A DNA stretch of 16,854 nucleotides from Planctomycetes bacterium UBA2386 (GCA_002343845.1 DDSQ01000165.1:5611-22464); one strand, 5' to 3'; shown: positions 1 to 7,673, counted from the first letter of the stretch. The notes: generated from the sequence alone by a model not told the origin. A program made the numbers and translations.

Positions 1-633
1 GACTTCCAGATCGACATCATGATCGGCGAAGGCCCGGCGGCGCGTTCGGTCAAGCTCGACCTGCCGCCGTTCACGCTGGTCGGCGCGACGACGCGCGAAG
101 GCCTGCTGACCGCGGCGTTCCGTTCGCGTTTCGGCATCGTCGAGCGACTCGAGCCGTACCCGACCAAGGACATCGAGCAGATCCTCCGTCGCGCCGCCAC
201 GCGCCTGCAGGTCGCGATCGACGACGCGGCCGCGACGTTGTGCGCCGAACGCAGCCGCGGCACGCCGCGCATGAGCCTGCGCATCCTGCGCCGCGTGCGC
301 GACCTCGCCCAGGTGCAGCAGCGGCCGCGCATCGACGCCGAGGTCGCCACCGAAGCGCTCGGCCGGCTGCGCATCGACCACCTCGGCCTCGAGGAAGTCG
401 ATCGACGGCTGCTGCGGGCGCTGGTGCAACGCAACGACGCGGTCGGCCTCAAGACCCTGGCGGCGATGATCGACGAGGCCGAGGACACCCTCGAGGACGT
501 GCTCGAACCGCACCTGATCCGCCAGGGCTTGCTGGCGCGCACACCGCGTGGCCGCGTCGCGACGCCGCGCACCTACGAACACCTCGGCATCGAGCCGCCG
601 AAGACCCGCCCGGGCGAGCTGCCCTTCGCGTGA
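1..633 (+). CDS. ruvB: Holliday junction DNA helicase RuvB (3' part, 5' end outside window)
   Basis: RuvB is the hexameric AAA+ motor that drives branch migration of Holliday junctions with RuvA in recombination repair. The reading frame is open from base 1, so the start and the Walker A and B boxes lie upstream; 210 residues are visible. They include the RuvB-specific stretch IGEGPAARS, the sensor-1-type GATTR, the arginine-finger region RSRFG, the sensor-2 GTPR (visible residues 87-90), and the C-terminal winged-helix segment with EVDRRLL and RTPRGRVAT. Downstream, tgt starts 4 bp after the stop codon, so the two are probably co-transcribed, a common ruv/tgt neighbourhood. The winged helix lacks the glycine-rich insertion usual before VGL, a small variation. 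The family assignment is very secure. Confidence 0.97.
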   Translation, partial: DFQIDIMIGEGPAARSVKLDLPPFTLVGATTREGLLTAAFRSRFGIVERLEPYPTKDIEQILRRAATRLQVAIDDAAATLCAERSRGTPRMSLRILRRVRDLAQVQQRPRIDAEVATEALGRLRIDHLGLEEVDRRLLRALVQRNDAVGLKTLAAMIDEAEDTLEDVLEPHLIRQGLLARTPRGRVATPRTYEHLGIEPPKTRPGELPFA

Positions 634-637
634 TCGT

Positions 638-1720
638 GTGAGCGCCTTCCGCTTCGAACTGCTCGCGCAGCGCGGCTCGCTGCGTCGAGGTCGCTACCAC
701 ACGCCGCACGGCACATTCGAGACGCCGTGCTTCGCGCCGGTCGGCACCTACGCGACGTTGAAGGGCCTGACGCCCGAACAGGTCCGCGCGACCGGCGCCG
801 AGCTGATCCTCGCCAACAGCTACCACCTGCACGTGCGGCCCGGCGCCGAACGCATCGAGCGGCTCGGCGGCCTGCACCGCTTCATGGGCTGGGACGGACC
901 GATCCTGACCGACAGCGGCGGCTACCAGGTGTTCTCGCTCGGCGGCAAGGTCAAGATCGACGACGGCGGCGTGACGTTCCAGTCGGTGATCGACGGCAGC
1001 ACGCACCGCTGCACGCCGGAGTCGGTGCTGACGTTCCAGAAGCAGCTCGGCCCCGACATCGCGATGGTGCTCGACCACTGCCCGCCCGGCGACGCGCCGC
1101 GCGACCAGCAGCGCGACGCGCATGAACGCACGCTGCGCTGGGCCCGGGCGGCGCGCGACGTGCACGACCGCTGGGGTGGATCGGCGCGCGGCCAGGCCGT
1201 CTTCGCGATCTGCCAGGGCGGCATCGATGCCGAACTGCGCGCGCAGAGTGCCGAGGCCCTCGCCGCGATGGACTTCGACGGCTACGCGATCGGCGGGCTG
1301 TCGGTCGGCGAGACCAAGGCGCAGATGGCGGTGGCGCTCGACGCCTGCATCGGACACCTGCCCGCCGGCAAGCTGCGCTACATGATGGGCGTCGGCATGC
1401 CCGAGGACCTGCTCGCCGCGACGGCGCAAGGTGTGGACCTGTTCGACTGCGTGATCCCGACGCGGCACGGTCGCAACCACACGGCCTTCGGCAAGGACGG
1501 CACGTCGCTCAAGCTGCGCAACGCCCAGTACGCCGACGACCCGGCCCCGCTCGTCGACGGGTGCACCTGCTACTGCTGCCGCAAGTACTCACGCGCCTAC
1601 CTGCGGCATCTCGCCGTCGCCGACGAGATGCTGGCCGGCATCCTGCTCTCCATCCACAACATCCACTTCCTCCAGGACGTGATGCGCGGGATCCGCGCGC
1701 GCGCCGAAGGCTCCGCATGA
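638..1720 (+). CDS. tgt: tRNA-guanine transglycosylase (queuosine biosynthesis)
   Basis: Tgt exchanges guanine at the wobble position of GUN-anticodon tRNAs for preQ1, the committed step of queuosine synthesis. The 360-residue protein has TDSGGYQVF (D92, general acid/base region), DIAMVLDHC (140-148), GGLSVGET (219-226), MMGVGMPEDL (249-258), the presumed nucleophile D270 in FDCVIPTR, and zinc ligands C309, C311, C314 and H340 with the family spacing. I chose the GTG at 638 because it begins MSAFRFELL, matching the usual N-terminus; extending the frame upstream only adds residues overlapping ruvB. The nucleophile motif continues RHGRNHTAF where the family usually has RN(A/G)RNG, a conservative oddity. 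The stop codon overlaps the next start (ATGA), suggesting translational coupling. Confidence 0.97.
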   Translation: MSAFRFELLAQRGSLRRGRYHTPHGTFETPCFAPVGTYATLKGLTPEQVRATGAELILANSYHLHVRPGAERIERLGGLHRFMGWDGPILTDSGGYQVFSLGGKVKIDDGGVTFQSVIDGSTHRCTPESVLTFQKQLGPDIAMVLDHCPPGDAPRDQQRDAHERTLRWARAARDVHDRWGGSARGQAVFAICQGGIDAELRAQSAEALAAMDFDGYAIGGLSVGETKAQMAVALDACIGHLPAGKLRYMMGVGMPEDLLAATAQGVDLFDCVIPTRHGRNHTAFGKDGTSLKLRNAQYADDPAPLVDGCTCYCCRKYSRAYLRHLAVADEMLAGILLSIHNIHFLQDVMRGIRARAEGSA

Positions 1721-2838
1721 AGTCCTATTCGCTGTCGTTCCTGCTGCTGGCGGCGCTGCTGCCGGCCCAGGCCGAGTCCACGTTCCGCGTTGGCACCTGG
1801 AACCTCGAGTTCCTCGGCGCGCCTGGCAACTTCCGCAACAACCTGCCGCCGCGCACCAAGGCGGACCACGCCGCGATCGGCAAGAAGCTCGGCGAACTCG
1901 GCGTCGCGGTGGTCGCCGTGCAGGAAGTGAACGACGAGGCCTCGCTGCGCGAAGTCGCTGCCGGTGCGGGTGCCGACTGGAACGTGCTGCTCGGCACGTC
2001 CGGAGGCTGGGACGACGGCAAGACCGCGCAGCGCATCGGCTTCGTCTACGACACGGCGCAGGTCGCGCTGCTGCACGCCGAGGAACTGCTCGCGTTGCCG
2101 CGCACGTTCGAGGGGCAGCCGATCTTCCACCGCGTGCCGGTCACCGCGTGCTTCAAGCACAAGGCGAGCGGCTGCGACTTCCGGCTCGTCACGGTGCACC
2201 TGAAGGCCGGGCAGAAGGCGCAGGACGAGCAGAAGCGGCGCGGCGAAGCCGGCGCCCTGGCGGCGTGGCTCGACGCCGTGCAGCAGGCACCCGGTGAGGA
2301 TCCCGATGTCATCCTGCTCGGCGACTTCAACAGCACCTACGGCACGGATCCGCAGCGGCTGTTCGAACAGAGCCGGCTGCGCCGCTACCTGCCGCAGCCA
2401 GCCCCGGCGCCGACCATCCAGCACTTCCCCGAGCCGATCGACCAGGTGGTGGTCGGCGTCGGTTGCGCCGAGGTGCGCCTCGAATCGTACGCCGTCGACA
2501 GCGACCACGATGGCATGGCGAAGGAGGCGTGGCGGCAGGTCTACAGCGACCACTATCCCGTCACGGTGGCGTTGGTCGCGCGCGGCGACGACGATCCCGA
2601 CGCGACGTTCGCGCGTGGGCCGGCCAGCCAGGTGCTGCCGGTCCGCTTGCGGCCCGCGTCGGCATGGCCGTTCGTCGCCGGCGCGTCGGTGCAGGTGGTG
2701 ACGGCGAAGGGACCCTACGTGGGCAAGCTGCTGTTCGGCGTGCCCGAGACCGGGCAGGGCTTCGTCACGCTGGTGACGGAGAGCGGCACGGTGGCGATCG
2801 CGTGCGAGCAGGTGCAGGCGATGTACCTGCAGCGCTAG
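1717..2838 (+). CDS. Exported endonuclease/exonuclease/phosphatase-family protein with C-terminal extension
   Basis: This 373-residue protein starts with a signal peptide (about 1-19, ending LPAQA) and continues with an endonuclease/exonuclease/phosphatase (DNase I-like) fold. The metal-dependent phosphodiesterase motifs are in order: GTWNLEFLG (N29), VVAVQEVND (E70), TVHLKAG (H161), LLGDFNSTYG (D203, N205) and YSDHYPVTV (D278, H279). It is therefore likely an active secreted or periplasmic nuclease or phosphodiesterase; the substrate cannot be told from sequence. Residues about 288-373 lie beyond the catalytic domain; 321-371 alternate short hydrophobic strands and look like a small beta-barrel. 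The ATG overlaps the tgt stop by 4 bp, but a functional link with tgt is unlikely. The next gene converges with a 2-bp gap. Confidence 0.88.
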   Translation: MKSYSLSFLLLAALLPAQAESTFRVGTWNLEFLGAPGNFRNNLPPRTKADHAAIGKKLGELGVAVVAVQEVNDEASLREVAAGAGADWNVLLGTSGGWDDGKTAQRIGFVYDTAQVALLHAEELLALPRTFEGQPIFHRVPVTACFKHKASGCDFRLVTVHLKAGQKAQDEQKRRGEAGALAAWLDAVQQAPGEDPDVILLGDFNSTYGTDPQRLFEQSRLRRYLPQPAPAPTIQHFPEPIDQVVVGVGCAEVRLESYAVDSDHDGMAKEAWRQVYSDHYPVTVALVARGDDDPDATFARGPASQVLPVRLRPASAWPFVAGASVQVVTAKGPYVGKLLFGVPETGQGFVTLVTESGTVAIACEQVQAMYLQR

Positions 2839-2840
2839 CG

Positions 2841-3125
2841 TCAGAAGAACGCCCACACGCCCGTCACGCTGGCGATCATCACCGCCGCCACCACGAGGGC
2901 GGTGACGACGACCCAGCGCGGCACGCGGCTCGGCGGCAGTTCGTCGCCAACGGCGTCGTCGCGGTAGCCGTCCGGCAGATCGACCTGCGCGTAGTCGATC
3001 TCGGCATCGTCCTGCCAACCGGTGTTCGCGTCGCTGCCGCACTCCCGGCACGCCAGCGCGCCGACCCTCACTCCTGCCCCGCAGTTCGGGCAGCGGAACA
3101 CGCCCCGTTGCGCGCGATTGCTCAC
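2841..3125 (-). CDS. Small zinc-ribbon protein with C-terminal membrane anchor
   Basis: A 94-residue protein. Near its N-terminus is a zinc-ribbon, CPNCG (12-16) paired with CRECG (26-30), followed by an acidic middle region and one hydrophobic C-terminal segment (about 70-94) that should anchor it in the membrane with the ribbon in the cytoplasm. The function is unknown; such proteins are common in large bacterial genomes. The GTG start at 3125 overlaps the stop of the upstream DUF2961 gene (GTGA), and a GGAGAAGG-like purine stretch lies just before it inside that gene, which supports the start and suggests coupling. The assignment rests only on the two C-x2-C knuckles and hydropathy. Confidence 0.8.
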   Translation of the reverse strand: MSNRAQRGVFRCPNCGAGVRVGALACRECGSDANTGWQDDAEIDYAQVDLPDGYRDDAVGDELPPSRVPRWVVVTALVVAAVMIASVTGVWAFF

Positions 3126-5089
3126 TCGACCTTCTCCAGCCGGATCCAGTCGAGCCCGACCATCATCGCCGGCTTGCTGCGTGGGTTGTTGCCGCGCAGG
3201 ACGAACACCAACTCGGCGGTGCCGGCCGGCAACGCCACCACGCCGAGGTCCAGCGGCCCGGTGGTCGCGACGCGTTCGTTCCAACCATCGAACTCGCCGA
3301 GGTCGTGGCCGCCGAGCGACCGCGCGACGATCGCGTAGTCGTCCGCGCGGGTCAGCGCCATCGTCACGCGGTAGCGGCCCCCGGCAGCGACCGGCACCGC
3401 GAGCACCAGCCGATCGCCGACCTTGCCGTTCCGCCACCAACGCTGCATGTCGCGCGAGAACGTGTTCTCGAGGAACGTCATGTCCTGCACGAGGTGCTCG
3501 CCGCCCGTGCACGACACGACGTGCAGCGCCTCGCCTTCGAGCGCGTTCTCGGCGACGAACATCGGCGGCGACGGCAGGCGCGGCAGTTCGCGGTCGGCGG
3601 CCTTCGGCACGGGCGGCAGCCCCGACGTCGCCCCCAGCGCGCCGTACCAGTAGGCGACGGTCGCGTAGTCGATCGTCGTGTCCTGCACCCAGTGCCAGCG
3701 TTCGAGGTCGAAGCGGAACGACTGCTGGAACGGGACCGAGTCGAGCACGTGCGTGCGGTGGAGCTGCGTGAAGCCGAAGTTGTGCGGGCCCTGGCACTCG
3801 ATCTGCGCATGGAACGCCGCGGCGAACGGCGTCGGATCGCACCACGCGTAACCGAAGTAGTCCTCGGTGCCGGTCCCGAACCACGACGGGAACGCCTCGC
3901 CGTCGACCGTGAACTTCTCGTCGCCTTCGCCCCACCAGATGCGCGACGGGTTGCGCACCAGCAGCGAGCAGCCGACGAAGCGGCCCTTGCCTTTGGCGTC
4001 GAGCACGAGGTGGTCGGTGAAGGGGCGCGTCTTCGTTCCCTTCACCAGGTGGTAGCTCGCGCGGAACAGCAGAGGCGGCTCCGCACTCGCCGGCAGCGGC
4101 TCGGTGAACACCATGCCGAGGTACGGCAATTCGTCGCCGACCGCCTGCTTCGTGTCGATGCGGATCGACCCGCCGTCGGGCATCGGCATGGGGAACGTGC
4201 AGAACCCCGATGCTCCGGCGACCCCGAGGAAGCGAGTGTTGTGGGGCTCCCAACCATGCGAAGCCGCGAAGAAGTCGGCGAGCGGCACGCGCACGGTCTC
4301 CTCGGCGCCGCACCGGATGACCAGCAGGCAGGCGCGGGCAAGTTCGCTGCGCTTCTCCGCCGACAGCCCGGCTGGAAAGTCGACGTGCAGAGCACGAACG
4401 ACCCGACCCCGATCGATGCCTTCACGCCGCGCGCGCAGGCCGACGTCCGACGTCCACACGGGCCCGGCAAGAGGCAGCGCTTGGCACCGTTCGCGGATCG
4501 TGCCGGCATGCGCCGCCAGCAGGGCTGGCGTGAAGCTCTGCACCGCCTGGCCAGCCGGCCACTGCACCACATCGAACGCGTAGTAGGTCTCGCCCGACGT
4601 GCACGACACCACGAGCGACTTGCCGAACGGGAGCGGCAGGTAGCAGTTGGCGCCGCGCGCCCGCACGCCCGCCAGCGGCTCGGGAACACCCTCGAGCAGA
4701 CCGCTGCACAGCAGCGCGAAGTCGACGCTCCACACCCGCGCGCCGTCGATGTCGAAGTGCAGCGTGCCCTGCGGATTCGCCGACCAGATCCTGGCGACGC
4801 AGCCCGGCCCCGCCACGTCGACCATCACGAACTCCTTGCCGCCGTCCTTCTCGACGACGCGCAGGTGCTTGCCGCGATCGTCGTTGGCGTACCACGCGCC
4901 GTGATCGCCCGGCCCGCGGTGCGACGCGCGGTCGTAGCTCGAGAACTGCACGCAACGTTCGCCGGCCGGTGGCGAGCGCCACAGCCAGTCGGGAGCGACG
5001 AGCCGGTCCAGCAATGCCGGCAGGTCGAACGGCTGCTGCGCTGGAACGAACGCGGCGAGCGCGAGCGCCAGAACGCATCGGAGGACCAT
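3122..5089 (-). CDS. Secreted DUF2961-family (GH172-like) glycoside hydrolase
   Basis: A 655-residue exported protein with a signal peptide at 1-19 (ending VPAQQ). The body matches DUF2961, whose characterised members form glycoside hydrolase family 172 and act on fructo- or arabinofuranosides. Family hallmarks are SSYDR (50-54), a GDHGAWYAND segment, RIWSANPQG (100-108), the stretch EGDEKFTVDGE (388-398) and GTGTEDYFGYAW (405-416), which carries the conserved acidic residues. Residues about 540-655 form a separate beta-rich module like an appended carbohydrate-binding jelly roll. The ATG at 5089 has GGTGGA about 8 bases upstream; an in-frame GTG at 5107 would add six residues but spoils the signal peptide. 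The exact sugar target is unknown. The gene is divergent from the outer-membrane barrel gene with a 76-bp gap. Confidence 0.88.
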   Translation of the reverse strand: MVLRCVLALALAAFVPAQQPFDLPALLDRLVAPDWLWRSPPAGERCVQFSSYDRASHRGPGDHGAWYANDDRGKHLRVVEKDGGKEFVMVDVAGPGCVARIWSANPQGTLHFDIDGARVWSVDFALLCSGLLEGVPEPLAGVRARGANCYLPLPFGKSLVVSCTSGETYYAFDVVQWPAGQAVQSFTPALLAAHAGTIRERCQALPLAGPVWTSDVGLRARREGIDRGRVVRALHVDFPAGLSAEKRSELARACLLVIRCGAEETVRVPLADFFAASHGWEPHNTRFLGVAGASGFCTFPMPMPDGGSIRIDTKQAVGDELPYLGMVFTEPLPASAEPPLLFRASYHLVKGTKTRPFTDHLVLDAKGKGRFVGCSLLVRNPSRIWWGEGDEKFTVDGEAFPSWFGTGTEDYFGYAWCDPTPFAAAFHAQIECQGPHNFGFTQLHRTHVLDSVPFQQSFRFDLERWHWVQDTTIDYATVAYWYGALGATSGLPPVPKAADRELPRLPSPPMFVAENALEGEALHVVSCTGGEHLVQDMTFLENTFSRDMQRWWRNGKVGDRLVLAVPVAAGGRYRVTMALTRADDYAIVARSLGGHDLGEFDGWNERVATTGPLDLGVVALPAGTAELVFVLRGNNPRSKPAMMVGLDWIRLEKVE

Positions 5090-5165
5090 CCGGGCATTCC
5101 ACCGCACGCGGCCGCCGACGGCCAGACGGTTGCGCGCGCTGCGCCGTTCGCGACGATCGCCACGC

Positions 5166-6482
5166 GTGACGTTTCGCCGCTGCCTGCTGCTCGTGCTCGC
5201 CCTGACGCCCCTGTGCGCCCAGGAGCGCCGCGCCTACGACCCGATGCACGGCATGGATCCCGACGGCCGCATCCCCAAACCCCAGATCCCGACCGACCTC
5301 GCCCACCCCGAGCGCTGGCGCTACACGCCCGAGGCGCGCATGAAGCCGGGCAGCATCTTCGATCGCTTCCTGGTCAGTTCGTTCGTCTCGCCGATCCTGT
5401 TCCGCGAGGAGGACATCGGGTTCGGCGGCGGCATGGCGATCACCGACGTCGACTTCCGCGACCAGCGTTACCGCGAGTTCGCGAACATTCTGCTCACCCA
5501 CTCCGAGGAAGGGCAGCAGGCCTACAAGATCAACTGGTCGCGCTGGCTGCACCACCGCGAGCTGCCGGGCGGCGGCGTGTTGCGCGAGGAACGCGGGCGC
5601 CTCTACGGGCGGCTCGGCTACGAGAAGACGCTGACGCGGCGCTTCTATGGCTTCGGCAGCCGCACGCCTCGAGCCGCCGAGACCAGCTACACCGAAGAGG
5701 TCACCGGGCTGGGCTTCGGCGTGCGTGTGTCGCTGCCCGACCCCGGCAGCGATTTCGTCCTGCGCAGCGACCTGCAGCTCGAACACCACGGCCTGTCGGC
5801 GGGACGCGTGTCGACGGTGCCGAGCACCGAGCAGGTGTTCCCCGCCGAAGTGCGCGACGGCGACGGCGTCGACCAGGCCTGGCTGCTGACCAGCTTCGGC
5901 TGGGACACACGCGACAGCATGCACCAGCCGTACGGCGGCATCCGCATCGGCGGCACCGCCAACGTCGCCGTCGGCACCGGCGGCGAGGTCGGCGCGATCC
6001 TGGGCCTCGACGGCCAGCACGTGTTCGCGCTGCCGCCCCTGCTGCACCGCGGCGGGGTCGGCGACGAGGAGAATCCGCCGACCGACGTGCTGGCGTTCGG
6101 CGTGTTCGTGCAGGACACCGTCGGCGACCTGCCGTTCTACAGCCTGCCGACGCTCGGCGGCACGCACACGCTGCGCGGCTACATCCAGAACCGCTTCACC
6201 GACCGCGCCGCGGCGCACGCCGCCGCCGAGTACCGCGTCAACCTGATCCCGCGCGGCATCGCCTTCACCGACACCGTGCGCATCGAACGCATCGGGCTCG
6301 GCGTGTTCTACGAGTTCGGCACCGTCGCCAGCGGCATCGAGGACCTCCACGACGGACGCTTCCTCGACAGCGTCGGCGTGGGCTTCCGGGTCGCGTTCTC
6401 GCGCGAGGCGGTGTTCCGCATCGACTGGGGCTGGTCCGACGAAGGGCCGAACTTCACGCTCGGCTTCGGCAACCCGTTCTGA
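5166..6482 (+). CDS. Outer-membrane beta-barrel protein, Omp85/BamA-TamA-like without POTRA domains
   Basis: A 438-residue protein with a signal peptide (1-19, TPLCAQ) followed by a short proline-rich linker and alternating amphipathic strands. The segment TLGGTHTLRGYIQNRF carries the LRGY tetrad (336-339) that corresponds to the (V/L)RG(F/Y) motif in the loop-6 hairpin of Omp85 barrels, and the protein ends in an aromatic residue (FGNPF), as outer-membrane barrels do. Length and N-terminus leave no room for POTRA repeats, so it resembles the short barrel-only surface-antigen (Bac_surface_Ag) proteins rather than BamA. Its role may be secretion or surface exposure; no substrate is visible. 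The GTG at 5166 gives the cleanest signal peptide; an upstream in-frame TTG at 5130 would add 12 mostly basic residues. Confidence 0.75.
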   Translation: MTFRRCLLLVLALTPLCAQERRAYDPMHGMDPDGRIPKPQIPTDLAHPERWRYTPEARMKPGSIFDRFLVSSFVSPILFREEDIGFGGGMAITDVDFRDQRYREFANILLTHSEEGQQAYKINWSRWLHHRELPGGGVLREERGRLYGRLGYEKTLTRRFYGFGSRTPRAAETSYTEEVTGLGFGVRVSLPDPGSDFVLRSDLQLEHHGLSAGRVSTVPSTEQVFPAEVRDGDGVDQAWLLTSFGWDTRDSMHQPYGGIRIGGTANVAVGTGGEVGAILGLDGQHVFALPPLLHRGGVGDEENPPTDVLAFGVFVQDTVGDLPFYSLPTLGGTHTLRGYIQNRFTDRAAAHAAAEYRVNLIPRGIAFTDTVRIERIGLGVFYEFGTVASGIEDLHDGRFLDSVGVGFRVAFSREAVFRIDWGWSDEGPNFTLGFGNPF

Positions 6483-6540
6483 AACCGAGCGGGTCGCGAG
6501 CCGCGGCAGCGCGCACGCGAACGGGCGCCGCGCGATCGAG

Positions 6541-6573
6541 GCGCCGCGACGCCGAGCGGCGTCACGGCGGCGC
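6541..6573. terminator. Hairpin between convergent genes, probable bidirectional terminator
   Basis: Nested inverted repeats: outer arms GCGCCGC (6541-6547) and GCGGCGC (6567-6573), inner arms GACGCC (6548-6553) and GGCGTC (6558-6563), loop GAGC, with a 3-base bulge on one side. It abuts the stop codon of the selenoprotein gene and lies 58 bp past the stop of the barrel gene. There is no T-tract on either side, so it is not a canonical intrinsic terminator. Confidence 0.5.
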
Positions 6574-7599
6574 TCACTTCTTCTTGCCGAGCCACTTCTC
6601 CGCGAACGCCTTGTTGTGGCGCTCGACGACGTCCAGGTCCGCGGCCTGCAGCCGCTTGCCGGTGCGTTCGAGCATCGTCCGGAACCACGCGATCTCCTCG
6701 GGCTGCGCCGGACAACCGACGTTGCCGTTCGGCCCATTGGCGGTGACCAGTTCCTTGCCGTCGCCATCGAGGATCGTCATCCACGGGATGCCGCCGCCGC
6801 GGTGGCCGGCGCGCAGCTTCTGGATCACGGGGGCCGCGTTCGTGTGCTTGCCGCTGTCGAGCGACAGCAGCACGTAGTCCTTCTCCAGCAGCGCGTGCAC
6901 TTCGGGGTGCTCGAGGAACTCCTCGAGCCTCGTGCACCAGCCTCAACCCGGCCCGTGCACGTGCACGAGCAGCTTGCGGTCGCTGGCCTTCGCGGCGGCG
7001 AGCCCGGCGTCGAGCCGCTTCTGCGCGTCACGCTCCCCGGCCGCAGCAGCAGCGACTGGCGGCGCCTTCTCGGCGAGCAATGCGGTGATCGCGCCGTCGA
7101 GCGCCGCGTTCTGCAGGTCGGCGACACGCAGGTTGCCGGCGCGGTCGATCAGGTAGTAGTCGGGATACGAATCGACCGCGAACGCCGTCGTCGTCGCGTT
7201 GTCGACGTCGATGCACACCGGATAGGTGATCTTCTGCTCGTCGACGAACGCCGGCATGCGGTCGGCTCCGTTCGTGGTGTGGACCCCGATGACGACGAGG
7301 CCCGCGTCCTTGTGCTTGCTGGCCAGCTCGAGGAGGTGCGGCACGGCACCCCTGCAGGGCCCTCACCAGACGCCCCAGAAGTCGAGCAGCACGACCTTGC
7401 CGCGCAGATCCGCGAGAGCGAGCGGTTGGTCGGTGTTGCGCCAGCTGCCGACGACGAGAGGCGGCGGTGCTTTGCCTTCGAGCGGGTCCTTCTTCGCGCG
7501 CTGCGCGGGATTGCCTTCGCGCGGGAACGGATCCTGCGCCGGCTCCTGGGCGAACATGGCCCCGCAGAGGGCCAACGGGAACAGCCATCGAGCGGTCAT
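6574..7599 (-). CDS. Exported tandem thioredoxin-like selenoprotein (TlpA domain plus thioredoxin domain) with two selenocysteines
   Basis: The frame codes for 341 residues if two in-frame TGA codons (7363-7365 and 6943-6945) are read as selenocysteine. Order: signal peptide 1-18 (ending MFAQ); a TlpA/AhpC-type thioredoxin fold about 43-178 with redox motif WUGPC (U79, C82) and cis-proline P146 in YPDYYLID; an alanine-rich linker 179-189; a second thioredoxin-like domain about 190-341 with GUGWC (U219, C222) followed by TRLEEFL, and cis-proline P272 in GIPW. Homologues have CxxC at both sites, so each TGA replaces the attacking cysteine. Sequence similarity and frame run unbroken across both TGAs. 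The ATG at 7599 is fixed by AGGAGG five bases upstream and by the signal peptide. It is probably a periplasmic thiol/disulfide or peroxide-linked oxidoreductase; its partner is unknown. The gene stands alone, convergent with the barrel gene and divergent from the hydrolase. The alternative is a pseudogene with two nonsense mutations, unlikely given their exact positions and the hairpins downstream. Confidence 0.88.
6906..6938 (-). promoter_or_regulatory. SECIS-like hairpin for the second selenocysteine codon (U219)
   Basis: On the coding strand, beginning 5 bases after the TGA at 6943-6945, arms GGTGC and CGAGG pair with CCTCG and GCACC: two 5-bp helices separated by one A-A mismatch. The 11-base apical loop is CTCGAGGAGTT and starts 16 bases after the TGA; it contains GG. 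Position and form fit bacterial SECIS elements recognised by SelB, which lie inside the coding region just past the UGA. Stem stability also follows partly from high GC, so this is a prediction. Confidence 0.72.
7331..7353 (-). promoter_or_regulatory. SECIS-like hairpin for the first selenocysteine codon (U79)
   Basis: On the coding strand, 10 bases after the TGA at 7363-7365, arm AGGGGTGC pairs with GCACC-T-CCT to make an 8-bp stem with one bulged U in the 3' arm. The 6-base loop CGTGCC has GU at its second and third positions and begins 18 bases after the TGA. A GU in the apical loop and a bulged U are features of the experimentally studied E. coli fdhF SECIS, though there the bulge is on the 5' arm. 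An additional outer GGCC/GGCC helix is possible. Confidence 0.75.
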
Positions 7600-7604
7600 G
7601 AGTA

Positions 7605-7610
7605 CCTCCT
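7605..7610 (-). promoter_or_regulatory. Strong Shine-Dalgarno site of the selenoprotein gene
   Basis: AGGAGG on the minus strand, separated by TACTC from the ATG at 7599. It is the clearest ribosome-binding site in the window. It decides the start of the selenoprotein against upstream in-frame codons and shows that the gene is actively maintained rather than a remnant. Confidence 0.85.
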
Positions 7611-7673
7611 GGGACAGGACCGCAACGTAACCGACCTCCGCCGGGTTCGGGACGGACCGATGTCGTGGGCACT

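Noticed and set aside
449..1480. A 343-codon open frame antisense to tgt
   Set aside because: Tgt has complete catalytic and zinc motifs on the other strand; the shadow is a GC-content effect.
3305..6877. A 1190-codon open frame on the plus strand
   Set aside because: It is antisense to the GH172-like gene, out of frame with the barrel gene and antisense to the selenoprotein; the composition is Arg-rich with no recognisable domain.
6574..7599. Three separate short genes, or one pseudogene broken by two nonsense mutations
   Set aside because: All pieces share one frame, neither inner piece has a plausible ribosome-binding site, and both TGAs coincide exactly with the first redox cysteine and are followed by SECIS-like hairpins. 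Random nonsense mutations would not choose these two codons.
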